Below, one piece after another: positions 25,949 through 34,473 of a stretch of DNA of 64,000 nucleotides. How positions within the stretch are numbered: position 1 is the first letter of the stretch; the number at the start of each line of letters is the position of its first letter. The notes beneath the pieces were generated by a model. That model was not told where the DNA came from. It saw nothing but the letters and a program-made list of their open reading frames with translations, and searched no databases. A program made the position numbers and the translations under genes. Where the stretch lies: positions 62,001 to 126,000 of the forward strand of contig NZ_LZRD01000011.1 in NCBI RefSeq assembly GCF_001687325.1, in the 5' to 3' direction. The stretch comes from Streptomyces sp. PTY087I2 (lineage in GTDB: Bacteria > Actinomycetota > Actinomycetes > Streptomycetales > Streptomycetaceae).

Positions 25949-27163
25949 TCACAGGTACTTCTTGATCTCCCGCCGGGCCAGCGACCGCTGGTGCACCTCG
26001 TCCGGCCCGTCCGCCAGCCGCAGCGTCCGCGCCGAGGCCCACAGCTCCGCCAGCGGGAAGTCCTGGCTCACCCCGCCCGCGCCGTACAGCTGCACCGCGG
26101 AGTCCAGGATGTCCACCACCGCGCGCGGAGTGGCGATCTTGATGGCCTGGATCTCGGTGTGCGCGCCCTTGTTGCCCACAGTGTCCATCAGCCAGGCCGT
26201 CTTCAGCACCAGCAGCCGCAGCTGCTCCACCGTGACCCGGGCGTCCGCGATCCAGTTCTGCACGACGCCCTGTGCGGCCAGCGGCTTGCCGAACGCCGTA
26301 CGCGCCACGGCTCGCCGGCACATCAGCTCGATGGTCCGCTCCGCGATCCCGATCAGCCGCATGCAGTGGTGGATCCGGCCCGGACCCAGCCGCGCCTGAG
26401 CGATGGCGAAGCCGCCGCCCTCCTCGCCGATCAGATTCGCCGCGGGCACCCGGACATCGTGGAAGACCACCTCGGCGTGGCCGCCGTGCGAGTGGTCCTC
26501 GTACCCGTACACCCGCATCGCGCGCCGCACCTCCACGCCCGGGGTGTCGCGGGGGACCAGGATCATCGACTGCTGGCGGCGGATGTCCTCGCCGTCCGGG
26601 TCGGTCTTGCCCATCACGATGAAGACCGCGCAGTCCGGGTTCATCGCCCCGGAGATGTACCACTTGCGCCCGTTGATGACGTAGTCATCGCCATCGCGGA
26701 TCATCCGCGTCTCGATGTTCGTCGCGTCCGATGACGCCACGTCCGGCTCCGTCATCGCGAACGCGGAGCGGATCTCCCCGGCGAGCAGCGGCTCCAGCCA
26801 CTGCTTCTTCTGCTCGTCGGTGGCGAACTGGAACAGCACCTCCATGTTCCCGGTGTCCGGAGCGGCGCAGTTCGTCGCGGTCGGCGCGAGGTGCGGGGAG
26901 CGTCCGGTGATCTCCGCGAGCGGGGCGTACTGGAGGTTCGTCAGCCCGGCCCCGTACTCCGCGTCGGGCAGGAAGAGGTTCCACAGCCCCTGCCGCCTGG
27001 CCTCGGCCTTCAGCTCGCCGACGACCGCCGGGGTGTCCCACGGCGAGGCGAGCCGCGCCCGCTGCTCCTCGGCGACCTGCTCGGCCGGATACACATGCTC
27101 GTCCATGAACGCGAGCAGCCTGCTCCGCAGCTCCTCGGTACGGGCGTCGAATGCGAAGTCCAT
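25949..27163 (-). CDS. ACAD10/11-type acyl-CoA dehydrogenase
   Basis: A 404-residue FAD enzyme. Motifs include FAMTEPDVASSDATNIETRM, KWYISGAMNPDC, FHDVRVPAANLIGEEG and LYGAGGVSQDFPLAELWASA. Where usual acyl-CoA dehydrogenases have YEGT, this one has ADGPDEVH, so Asp replaces the catalytic Glu as in the ACAD10/11 clade. The gene starts 6 bp after the stop of an APH-type kinase, the partner that is fused to this domain in animal ACAD10/11. In Pseudomonas the separate homologues LvaA and LvaC turn 4-hydroxyacyl-CoA into enoyl-CoA via a phosphorylated intermediate. The same job is inferred here. Confidence 0.93.
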   Translation of the reverse strand: MDFAFDARTEELRSRLLAFMDEHVYPAEQVAEEQRARLASPWDTPAVVGELKAEARRQGLWNLFLPDAEYGAGLTNLQYAPLAEITGRSPHLAPTATNCAAPDTGNMEVLFQFATDEQKKQWLEPLLAGEIRSAFAMTEPDVASSDATNIETRMIRDGDDYVINGRKWYISGAMNPDCAVFIVMGKTDPDGEDIRRQQSMILVPRDTPGVEVRRAMRVYGYEDHSHGGHAEVVFHDVRVPAANLIGEEGGGFAIAQARLGPGRIHHCMRLIGIAERTIELMCRRAVARTAFGKPLAAQGVVQNWIADARVTVEQLRLLVLKTAWLMDTVGNKGAHTEIQAIKIATPRAVVDILDSAVQLYGAGGVSQDFPLAELWASARTLRLADGPDEVHQRSLARREIKKYL

Positions 27164-27169
27164 GGGGGT

Positions 27170-28192
27170 TCAGCCTTCCTGGAGGGTGGTGAGGCCGTGC
27201 TCGATGAAGACGGGGACCAGCTCGCCGATCCGGTCGAAGCCCGCGCCGACGGTCTGGCCGAGGGTGTAGCGGTAGTGGATGCCCTCCAGGATCACGGCGA
27301 GCTTGAACCAGGCGAACGCGGTGTACCAGGAGATGGCGGAGGTGTCCCGGCCCGAGCGGGCGGCGTACCGCTCGATCAGCTCGGCGGGGGTGGGGTGCCC
27401 GGCCGCCCCGCTGGTGGTGGAGACGGGCGACTTCGGCAGGCCGAGGTCCGAGCTGTACATCACGAGCAGCCCGAGGTCCGTCAGCGGATCGCCGAGCGTG
27501 GACATCTCCCAGTCGAGGACGGCCTTGATCCGGTCGTCGGAGCCGATCAGCACGTTGTCCAGGCGGTAGTCGCCGTGGACGACGGTGGGCGCGGGGGAGG
27601 AGGGCAGGGCCCGGCCGAGCGCGGCGTGCAGCTCGTCGATGCCCGCCAGGTCGCGGTTGCGGGAGGCGTCCAACTGCTTGCCCCAGCGCCGCAACTGCCG
27701 GTCCAGGAAGCCCTCGGGCCGTCCGAAGTCCCCGAGCCCGACCGCCTCCGGGTCCACGGCGTGCAGATCGACCAGGGTGTCGACGAGCCCGAGGACCGCC
27801 GCCCGGGTGCGCTCGGGGCCCAGCGGGGCGAGCTGCTCGGCGGTGCGGTACGGGGTGCCCTCGACGTACTCCATCACGTAGAACGGCGCGCCGATCACCG
27901 AGTCGTCCTCGCAGAGCAGCAGCGGCTCCGGCACCGGGACGGCCGTCGGGTGCAGACCGCTGATCACGCGGTGCTCGCGCGCCATGTCGTGCGCGGTGGC
28001 CAGCACATGGCCGAGCGGAGGCCTGCGCACCACCCACTGTCCGGTCCCGTCCCCGACGACGTACGTGAGGTTCGAGCGGCCGCCCTCGATGAGCCGCGCT
28101 TCGAGGGGTCCGCTCACCAGCCCCGGCCGCTCGCGGTCGAGATGGCCGCGCAGCAGCTCCGGGTCGAGACCTGGTGGGGGGACTGAGCTCAT
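27170..28192 (-). CDS. APH-family phosphotransferase, probable hydroxyacyl-CoA kinase (LvaA/ACAD10-like)
   Basis: A 340-residue kinase of the aminoglycoside-phosphotransferase superfamily. GRSNLTYVV binds ATP. The catalytic loop is VVHGDYRLDNVLI, and the metal site is VLDWEMSTLGDPLTDLG, both typical of the ACAD10/11 N-terminal domain. The ATG 28192 is preferred; upstream in-frame sequence crosses the operator. It is the first gene of a two-gene operon with the ACAD10/11-type dehydrogenase. It should phosphorylate the hydroxyl of a 4-hydroxyacyl-CoA rather than an antibiotic. The operator at 28233-28252 lies 41 bp before the start. Confidence 0.9.
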   Translation of the reverse strand: MSSVPPPGLDPELLRGHLDRERPGLVSGPLEARLIEGGRSNLTYVVGDGTGQWVVRRPPLGHVLATAHDMAREHRVISGLHPTAVPVPEPLLLCEDDSVIGAPFYVMEYVEGTPYRTAEQLAPLGPERTRAAVLGLVDTLVDLHAVDPEAVGLGDFGRPEGFLDRQLRRWGKQLDASRNRDLAGIDELHAALGRALPSSPAPTVVHGDYRLDNVLIGSDDRIKAVLDWEMSTLGDPLTDLGLLVMYSSDLGLPKSPVSTTSGAAGHPTPAELIERYAARSGRDTSAISWYTAFAWFKLAVILEGIHYRYTLGQTVGAGFDRIGELVPVFIEHGLTTLQEG

Positions 28193-28232
28193 GGTGCGTA
28201 CCTCCGGGCGACTGCGGACTGGTCGGAACCAT

Positions 28233-28252
28233 GATGCCGACCAGTCGGTATG
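28233..28252. promoter_or_regulatory. operator GATGCCGACC-AGTCGGTATG
   Basis: It matches the 20-bp palindromic consensus CATACCGACC-GGTCGGTATG at 17 positions. A weaker overlapping half (GGACTGGTCGG, 28217-28227) lies nearby. It sits in the divergent spacer, 41 bp from the kinase start and 84 bp from the glucarate dehydratase start. It most likely belongs to the TetR encoded at 23473. Confidence 0.65.
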
Positions 28253-28335
28253 TCGTCCAGTGCCCTTCGGGATCTGCCGCTCGGGAAGCCGCCCGGACTC
28301 TGGTGGTGAAACGCATCTCTGAATACAGTTCACGT

Positions 28336-29628
28336 ATGAATACAGCTCTGGTGATCGAAGACGTCCGGCTCACCCCGATCCTCGTGTCCGATCCGCCCCT
28401 GCTGAACACGCAGGGCGTCCACCAGCCGTACACCCCACGCCTGATCGTGGAGGTCGTCACCCGGGACGGAACCACCGGAGTGGGGGAGACCTACGGCGAC
28501 GGCGCCTACCTGGAGCCCGCCCGCTCCCTGGCCCAGGCGCTCCCGGGCCGGGCGGTCACCGATCTGAACGGGCTGTTCGCCCTGGCCGAGGAGGTGTGCG
28601 ACGGATCGCACGCCACCGCCGACGACCGGGTGGACGCCGGAGGGCTGCGCGGGGTCCGGAACGCCGGGAAGGTCCGGCTCTCGGTCGTCTCCGCCTTCGA
28701 GGTCGCCTGCCTGGACGCCCTCGGCAAGGCCCAGGGCCTGCCGGTGCACGCGCTGCTGGGCGGCAAGGTCCGCGACAGCGTCGAGTACAGCGCGTACCTC
28801 TTCTACCGCTGGGCCGCCCATCCTGGCGCGGGCGAGGCCGACGACTGGGGTGCGGCGCTCGACCCGGCCGGCGTGGTCGCCCAGGCCCGGCGCTTCGCCG
28901 ACACCTACGGCTTCGGCTCCTTCAAGCTCAAGGGCGGCGTCTTCGAACCCGACCGGGAGATCGCCGCGATCCGCGCCCTGGCCGAGGCGTTCCCCGGCCG
29001 GCCGCTGCGCCTCGACCCGAACGGCGCCTGGTCCGTCCCCACCTCGCTGTACGTCGCCGACCAGCTGAAGGACGTCCTCGAATACCTGGAGGACCCCACC
29101 AGCGGCACCGACGGCATGGCCGCCGTCGCCGCCTCCACCGACGTCCCGCTCGCCACCAACATGTGCGTCACCACCCTGGCCGAAGTCCCCAAGGCCTTCG
29201 CCCGTGACGCTGTCCAGATCGTCCTGAGCGACCACCACTACTGGGGCGGCCTGCACCGCACCCGGGAACTGGCGGCCGTCTGCCGCACGTTCGGCGTCGG
29301 ACTCTCCATGCACTCCAACACCCACCTCGGCATCAGCCTCGCCGCGATGACCCACGTCGCCGCCACCGTGCCGGACCTCGCGTACGCCTGCGACAGCCAC
29401 TACCCCTGGCAGACCGAGGACGTCATCACCGAGCGCCACACCTTCACCGGCGGACGACTCACGGTCTCCGACGCCCCGGGGCTCGGCGTCGAACTGGACC
29501 GCGACCGCCTCGCCGCCCTGCACCGCCGCTGGCTGGACGACGACGGGACGCACCGCGAGCGCGACGACGCGGCGGCGATGCGCGTCGCCGAACCGGACTG
29601 GACCACCCCGGCGGTCCCGCGCTGGTGA
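28336..29628 (+). CDS. enolase-superfamily dehydratase, glucarate dehydratase type
   Basis: A 430-residue Mg-dependent sugar-acid dehydratase. The capping domain is N-terminal. Barrel motifs are FKLKGGVFEPD (KxK base), LRLDPNGAW (metal Asp), EYLEDPT (metal Glu), LATNMCV and MHSNTHLGISLA with the catalytic His. These fit the glucarate dehydratase subgroup, which forms keto-deoxy-glucarate from glucarate or idarate. No aldolase or transporter partner is next to it. The ATG follows a 9-bp direct repeat (TGAATACAG at 28320 and 28337) that overlaps the start. Confidence 0.9.
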   Translation: MNTALVIEDVRLTPILVSDPPLLNTQGVHQPYTPRLIVEVVTRDGTTGVGETYGDGAYLEPARSLAQALPGRAVTDLNGLFALAEEVCDGSHATADDRVDAGGLRGVRNAGKVRLSVVSAFEVACLDALGKAQGLPVHALLGGKVRDSVEYSAYLFYRWAAHPGAGEADDWGAALDPAGVVAQARRFADTYGFGSFKLKGGVFEPDREIAAIRALAEAFPGRPLRLDPNGAWSVPTSLYVADQLKDVLEYLEDPTSGTDGMAAVAASTDVPLATNMCVTTLAEVPKAFARDAVQIVLSDHHYWGGLHRTRELAAVCRTFGVGLSMHSNTHLGISLAAMTHVAATVPDLAYACDSHYPWQTEDVITERHTFTGGRLTVSDAPGLGVELDRDRLAALHRRWLDDDGTHRERDDAAAMRVAEPDWTTPAVPRW

Positions 29629-29693
29629 GGGGCGGGACCCACGGCCGTACCGTCTGAGTTGCGGCGACCCTGACCTGCGCGGAAGGTCGAGGG

Positions 29694-30632
29694 ATGAAGG
29701 CGATCAGCTACAGCGCGTACGGTTCCGCCGACGTCATGGAGTACGGCGAGCGGCCCGACCCCAAGGTCGGCCCCGACAGCGTCCTGGTCAAGGTCCGGGC
29801 AGCGGCAGTGAACCCGGTCGACTGGAAGGCCCGCGAGGGCTATCTCCAGGGCGCCCTCGACGCCGTCTTCCCGGTGATCCCCGGCTGGGACGTCTCCGGG
29901 GTCGTCGTGCAACCGGGCGTCGCCGTCGACGAGTTCGCGGTGGGCGACGAGGTCATCGGCTACGTCCGCGAGGACTTCCTCTCGCGCGGTACGTTCGCCG
30001 AGTACGTCGCCGCCCCCGTGCGCACCCTCGCCCGCAAGCCCCTCAGCCTGAGCTTCGAGGAGTCGGCGGGCCTGCCGCTGGCCGGGCTGACCGCGTACCA
30101 GGTGCTGCACCGCAACCTGAAGATCCGCGAGGGCGACACCGTTCTCGTCCACGCGGCGGCCGGGGGCGTCGGGTCACTCGCCGTCCAGATCGCCCGGCAC
30201 GCCGGCTGCCGGGTCGTCGGCACCGCGAGCACCCGCAACCACGAGTACCTGCGCAGCCTGGGCGCGGAGCCCGTGGAGTACGGCGACGGCCTCGTCGAAC
30301 GGCTGCGGGAGCTGGTCCCCGAGGGCTTCGACGCCTCCTTCGACACGGTGGGCGGCGACGCCCTGAAAGCCTCCGCCGACACCCTCGCCCCGGGCGGCCG
30401 GCTCGCCTCCATCGCGGACAGCGAGGTGTTCTCCTACGGCGGCAGTTACGCCTTCGTGCGCCCCGACGCGGCGGACCTGGCCCAGGTCGCGGAGCTGGCC
30501 GAGCGGGGCATCGTCACCGTTCATGTGGACCGGGTGTTCCCGCTGGAGGAGGCCGCCGAGGCGTACCGCCTGAACCAGGAGGGGCGGACGCGCGGGAAGA
30601 TCGTGGTCACGGTGGACTGGGGCACGCCCTAG
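29694..30632 (+). CDS. zinc-free MDR oxidoreductase (quinone reductase-like)
   Basis: A 312-residue NADPH-dependent oxidoreductase. The GroES-like N-terminal domain has AVNPVDWKAREG, and the Rossmann fold has VLVHAAAGGVGSLAVQIARHAG. The zinc-binding cysteines of alcohol dehydrogenases are missing, as in quinone reductases. The start at 29694 follows GGAAGGTCGAGGG. It ends 19 bp from a convergent DUF202 gene. The substrate is unknown. Confidence 0.92.
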   Translation: MKAISYSAYGSADVMEYGERPDPKVGPDSVLVKVRAAAVNPVDWKAREGYLQGALDAVFPVIPGWDVSGVVVQPGVAVDEFAVGDEVIGYVREDFLSRGTFAEYVAAPVRTLARKPLSLSFEESAGLPLAGLTAYQVLHRNLKIREGDTVLVHAAAGGVGSLAVQIARHAGCRVVGTASTRNHEYLRSLGAEPVEYGDGLVERLRELVPEGFDASFDTVGGDALKASADTLAPGGRLASIADSEVFSYGGSYAFVRPDAADLAQVAELAERGIVTVHVDRVFPLEEAAEAYRLNQEGRTRGKIVVTVDWGTP

Positions 30633-30651
30633 GTGTGTTGTTCGGCCGGTT

Positions 30652-30966
30652 TCAGAACAGCATCGCCGCCGCGAACACCGCCAGCGCCACCGTGCACAGC
30701 GCCGCCGTCAGCGCCCCGCGCGGCGCGAGCTGCTCGGGCCGCGCCACCCCCAGCACCATCACCCGGCGGTGGGCGACCAGCAGGAACCCCAGCCAGGCCA
30801 GCGCGCTCAGCGCCACCGCGACCAGCGCGGCCGGGGTCGCCCCGCTGTGCAGCGCCTGCCGCCCCGCGAGGAGCGCGACCACCGTGGCGGTCAGCGTCGT
30901 CCGCCGCCAGGCCAGCCGCGTCCGCTCCGGCTGAAGCCCCGGATCCCGGTCCGTCGCCGCCGTCAC
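30652..30966 (-). CDS. DUF202 membrane protein
   Basis: A 104-residue protein with three hydrophobic segments and the DUF202 N-terminal pattern LQPERTRLAWRRTTL. Its GTG start overlaps the stop of the preceding DUF202 gene (GTGA). Paired DUF202 proteins are common in Actinobacteria, often annotated as YidH-like. The function is unknown; a two-component membrane complex is inferred from coupling. Confidence 0.88.
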   Translation of the reverse strand: MTAATDRDPGLQPERTRLAWRRTTLTATVVALLAGRQALHSGATPAALVAVALSALAWLGFLLVAHRRVMVLGVARPEQLAPRGALTAALCTVALAVFAAAMLF

Positions 30967-31358
30967 ACGCCCTCCCAGCCGAAGAGGACCACCACCACCA
31001 TCGCCACGGCGACGACGGCGACCACCAGACTCAGCAGGGTCGGGAACCGGGACACCGGCAGGTCCTCGCCCCGCCGCATCGCCCGTTCACACCGCACCCA
31101 GTGGTTGACCGCCCGCAGCGCGCAGAGCACCCCGGCGGCCAGCAGCCCGAGCGCGAGCCCGGCCCGGACGCCCCACGCCAGCTCCGGCAGGAACTGGTCG
31201 ACGGCGAAACCCCCGCCGATGAGGGCCAGAGCCGTCCGGATCCAGGCGAGGAAGGTCCGCTCGTTGGCCAGCGAGAACCGGTAGTCGGGGGTGTCCCCCT
31301 CCTCCCGGATCCGCTGCGGCGCGAACCACAGCCGTACACTCCGCGCGATCTTGTTCAC
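30963..31358 (-). CDS. DUF202 / YidH-family membrane protein
   Basis: A 131-residue protein with the YidH signature DYRFSLANERTFLAWIRTAL (residues 25-44) and three transmembrane segments. GTG 31358 starts it 9 bp after the Nudix stop, and the second DUF202 gene follows with a 4-base overlap. The three genes form one operon. No activity is known. Confidence 0.9.
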   Translation of the reverse strand: MNKIARSVRLWFAPQRIREEGDTPDYRFSLANERTFLAWIRTALALIGGGFAVDQFLPELAWGVRAGLALGLLAAGVLCALRAVNHWVRCERAMRRGEDLPVSRFPTLLSLVVAVVAVAMVVVVLFGWEGV

Positions 31359-31367
31359 ACGGGCACC

Positions 31368-31883
31368 TTACGAGGAGCGCGCCCGGAACTCCTTCAGCCG
31401 CCGATGCGCCTCCAGACCGTCCGGCACCCAGGGCCACTCGCCGAGCCGCCGCTCCAGCTCGGCGTCGTCCAGGAACGCGTGCCAGGCGACCTCCTCCACC
31501 TGCGGGGAGACCGGCAGCTCGCACCGGACCTGGTAGACGGCCGACCACCAGGTGTGCTCGCCGTCGGCGTAGAGGAACCGGAACAACGGTTCCGGCCGCG
31601 GGAGCCCCGAGACCCCCAGCTCCTCCTCCGCCTCGCGCAGCGCCGCCTCGTCGTACGACTCGCCCGCGCCCACGACCCCGCCGACGAACATGTCGTAGTG
31701 CGAGGGGAAGACCAGCTTCGTGGGCGTACGCCGGTGGACGAAGATCCTGCCCTCCGCGTCCCGCGCCTCGATGAACACGCAGCGGTGCCGCAGCCCCCGC
31801 GCGGTCGCCTCGCCGCGCGGGGCCTGCCCGATGACCTCGTCGTTCTCGTCGACGATGTCCAGAATCTCGTCAGAGGGCGTCAT
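31368..31883 (-). CDS. Nudix hydrolase
   Basis: A 171-residue pyrophosphohydrolase. The Nudix box is complete: GVVGAGESYDEAALREAEEE followed by LGV (about residues 69-91). The N-terminal ILDIVDENDEVIGQAPRGEA resembles IPP-isomerase-like Nudix proteins of unknown substrate. ATG 31883 or the upstream ATG 31892 may be used. The frame stays open far upstream, but that part is the antisense of the FAD dehydrogenase gene. It heads the operon with two DUF202 genes. Confidence 0.9.
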   Translation of the reverse strand: MTPSDEILDIVDENDEVIGQAPRGEATARGLRHRCVFIEARDAEGRIFVHRRTPTKLVFPSHYDMFVGGVVGAGESYDEAALREAEEELGVSGLPRPEPLFRFLYADGEHTWWSAVYQVRCELPVSPQVEEVAWHAFLDDAELERRLGEWPWVPDGLEAHRRLKEFRARSS

Positions 31884-31994
31884 GCGTTTCATCCAACAGC
31901 ACCCGGACGGTTGACGTGACAGCGACGGGTACCCAAGATCTGACGCACGGGTAACTTGTCGCCCGGCTGCCCCCTCCCCGACAGGATGGAACCC

Positions 31995-33656
31995 ATGGCG
32001 TACGACGCTGATGTGATCGTGATCGGGGCAGGACTCGCCGGGCTCGTGGCCACCGCCGAACTGGTCGACGCCGGCCGTTCCGTGATCCTCCTCGACCAGG
32101 AGCCCGAGCAGTCCATCGGCGGCCAGGCGCACTGGTCCTTCGGCGGGCTCTTCCTCGTGGACTCGCCCGAACAGCGCCGCATGCGAATCAAGGACAGCCG
32201 GGAACTGGCCCTCCAGGACTGGTTCGGCACGGCAGGCTTCGACCGCGAGGAGGAGGACCGCTGGCCGCGCATATGGGCCGAGGCGTACGTCGACTTCGCC
32301 GCCGGTGAGAAGCGTTCCTGGCTGCACCAGCAGGGGCTGCGGATCTTCCCGGTCGTCGGCTGGGCGGAACGCGGCGGTTACGACGCCAACGGCCACGGCA
32401 ACTCCGTCCCCCGCTTCCACATCACCTGGGGCACCGGCCCCGGCGTCGTCGCCCCCTTCGAGCGCCGGGTCCGCGAGGGCGTCGCCAAGGGGCTCGTCCA
32501 GCTGCGGTTCCGCCACCGGGTCACCGGCCTCGCCCGCACGGCCGGGGCGCTCGACACGGTCACCGGCGAGATCCTGGAGCCGAGCGGGGCGGAACGCGGC
32601 ACGGCGAGCAGCCGTGAGGTCACGGCCCCCTTCGAGCTGAAGGCCCAGGCGGTGATCGTCACCTCCGGCGGCATCGGCGGCAACCACGACCTGGTCCGCG
32701 CCCAGTGGCCCGAACGGCTCGGCACACCGCCCGAGAAGATGCTCTCCGGCGTCCCCGCCCATGTCGACGGGCTGATGCTGGGCATCGCCGAGAAGGCGGG
32801 CGCGCACCACATCAACAGCGACCGGATGTGGCACTACACCGAGGGCATCGAGAACTGGAACCCGATCTGGGCCAAGCACGGCATCCGGATCCTGCCCGGC
32901 CCCTCGTCCCTCTGGCTGGACGCGCGCGGCAAGCGGCTGCCGGTCCCGCTCTTCCCCGGTTTCGACACGCTCGGCACCCTCGAACACATCATGGGCTCGG
33001 GCCACGGCTACACCTGGTTCGTGCTCAACCAGCGCATCATCGGCAAGGAGTTCGCGCTCTCCGGCTCCGAGCAGAACCCGGACCTGACCGGCAAGTCCGT
33101 CCGCGACGTGATCGGCCGGGCCCGCGCGGACGTACCCGCACCGGTGAAGGCGTTCATGGACCACGGGGCGGACTTCGTCGTGGAGAAGGACCTCGACGCC
33201 CTGGTCCGCGGCATGAACGCGATCACGGGCGACGGCCTGATCGACGCGGCCGAGCTGCGCCGCGAGATCACCGCCCGGGACCGCGAGATCGCCAACCCGT
33301 TCACCAAGGACCTTCAGGTCACCGCGATCCACGGGGCCCGCGCCTACCTCGGCGACCGCCTCATCCGTACGGCGAAACCGCACCGGATCCTGGACCCGGC
33401 GGCGGGCCCGCTGATCGCCGTACGCCTCAACATCCTGACCCGTAAGTCCCTGGGCGGCCTGGAGACGGACCTGTCCTCCCGCGTCCTGACCGCCGAGGGC
33501 ACCCCGCTCCCCGGCCTGTACGCGGCGGGCGAGGCGGCGGGCTTCGGCGGCGGCGGAGTCCACGGCTACCGCTCCCTGGAGGGCACGTTCCTGGGCGGCT
33601 GCATCTTCTCGGGCAGGGCGGCGGGCAGGGCGGCGGCAGAAGCAGTGGCTTCGTAG
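31995..33656 (+). CDS. FAD-binding dehydrogenase (FrdA/KstD-like)
   Basis: A 553-residue flavoprotein. The N-terminal nucleotide-binding motif is VIGAGLAGLVATAELVDAG, followed by QSIGGQAHWSFGGLF. The C-terminal FAD motif is GLYAAGEAAGFGGGGVHGY, then LEGTFLGGCIFSGRAAGR. The family includes fumarate reductase flavoproteins and 3-ketosteroid dehydrogenases, but no specific substrate motif can be read. AGGA lies 8 bp before ATG 31995. It is divergent from the Nudix operon. Confidence 0.9.
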   Translation: MAYDADVIVIGAGLAGLVATAELVDAGRSVILLDQEPEQSIGGQAHWSFGGLFLVDSPEQRRMRIKDSRELALQDWFGTAGFDREEEDRWPRIWAEAYVDFAAGEKRSWLHQQGLRIFPVVGWAERGGYDANGHGNSVPRFHITWGTGPGVVAPFERRVREGVAKGLVQLRFRHRVTGLARTAGALDTVTGEILEPSGAERGTASSREVTAPFELKAQAVIVTSGGIGGNHDLVRAQWPERLGTPPEKMLSGVPAHVDGLMLGIAEKAGAHHINSDRMWHYTEGIENWNPIWAKHGIRILPGPSSLWLDARGKRLPVPLFPGFDTLGTLEHIMGSGHGYTWFVLNQRIIGKEFALSGSEQNPDLTGKSVRDVIGRARADVPAPVKAFMDHGADFVVEKDLDALVRGMNAITGDGLIDAAELRREITARDREIANPFTKDLQVTAIHGARAYLGDRLIRTAKPHRILDPAAGPLIAVRLNILTRKSLGGLETDLSSRVLTAEGTPLPGLYAAGEAAGFGGGGVHGYRSLEGTFLGGCIFSGRAAGRAAAEAVAS

Positions 33657-33687
33657 CCCCGGCGTTCCAAGCTCTTCCTGAGCGCCG

Positions 33688-33790
33688 CGGATCGGGCCCG
33701 CACCTCAAGCCCCTCCGGCCATGGCGGACCGGGCCCGCAAATTCAAGCCCCTCCGGCGATTGAGGAGCGGGGCCCGGGGCAGAGCCCCGG
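33688..33790. repeat. tandem dispersed repeat and hairpin after the FAD dehydrogenase
   Basis: Two related units (33688-33724, 33725-33762) carry CGGGCCCGCA and TCAAGCCCCTCCGGC. The hairpin CCGGGGC-AGA-GCCCCGG follows at 33774-33790 with a perfect 7-bp stem. The words CTCCGGCGATTGAGGAGCGG are a very common Streptomyces intergenic element. It probably ends transcription from both sides. Confidence 0.75.
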
Positions 33791-33843
33791 CGTCCACCCG
33801 GCCGAAGGCCCGCCCCCACCCCGCGGACGAACCGAACCCCCGG

Positions 33844-34269
33844 TCACCCCAACCGCTCCACCACCCGAAACCGCTCCGCGACAATCATCGTCCCGTCGTC
33901 CACCGTGAACGCCGGATCCCCCAACGCCTCCCGCATCTCCTCGCTGTGCCAGAACCGCTCATGCCCCGCCCGCCACTCCGCCACCGAGGCGTACCCCTCA
34001 CCCTCGTCCAGCGCGTGCCGCAGATCGACGGCCCCCAGCGGCAGCACCCGCACCTCGGTCACCTCGACCACCGCCACCTCCCGGCCGTCCGAGTCGATCA
34101 GCGCCGAGCGTTCGCCGACCGGAGGCAGCTCCTCCTGCTCCAGCTCGTACTCGCACAGCAGGCCGGTGGTGGACACCTTCTCGCCGGACAGGACCGCCGC
34201 CACCAACCGGTCGCGCAACGGCCCGGGAAAGGCGAGAAGGAAGGGGGCGAGGGGTTCACGAGGCTCCAT
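33844..34269 (-). CDS. ASCH-domain protein
   Basis: A 141-residue protein with an ASCH (PUA-like) fold: FPGPLRDRLVAAVLSGEKVSTTGL at the N terminus (the TxR/K region), then VVEVTEVRVLPL and FAEWRAGHERFWH-like helices (VAEWRAGHERFW). ASCH domains bind RNA or act as small nucleoside amidohydrolases; which applies is not clear. It is divergent from the TPR-like gene. The start is the ATG at 34269. Confidence 0.85.
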   Translation of the reverse strand: MEPREPLAPFLLAFPGPLRDRLVAAVLSGEKVSTTGLLCEYELEQEELPPVGERSALIDSDGREVAVVEVTEVRVLPLGAVDLRHALDEGEGYASVAEWRAGHERFWHSEEMREALGDPAFTVDDGTMIVAERFRVVERLG

Positions 34270-34473
34270 GCACGCAGTGTGTCAGGCGTCACCCCCGCCC
34301 CGCCCGCCCCACCCGCACGCTGCGCCGATACCGCCGACGGGCCGACCGGATCCGGCCAACTGGCCGAGAAGCCGGAGCCGTAGCCGACGGGTGCCCCTTG
34401 ACGCGGAGCATCGCCTGCCGCTTTGCTGTGCGCGATCATCTGCTCGCACACCGCATCGAAAGAAGCCCGCGGC

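Noticed and set aside
27170..28192. Aminoglycoside resistance kinase
   Set aside because: The superfamily fold is shared, but the motif details and its ACAD partner place it with hydroxyacyl-CoA kinases.
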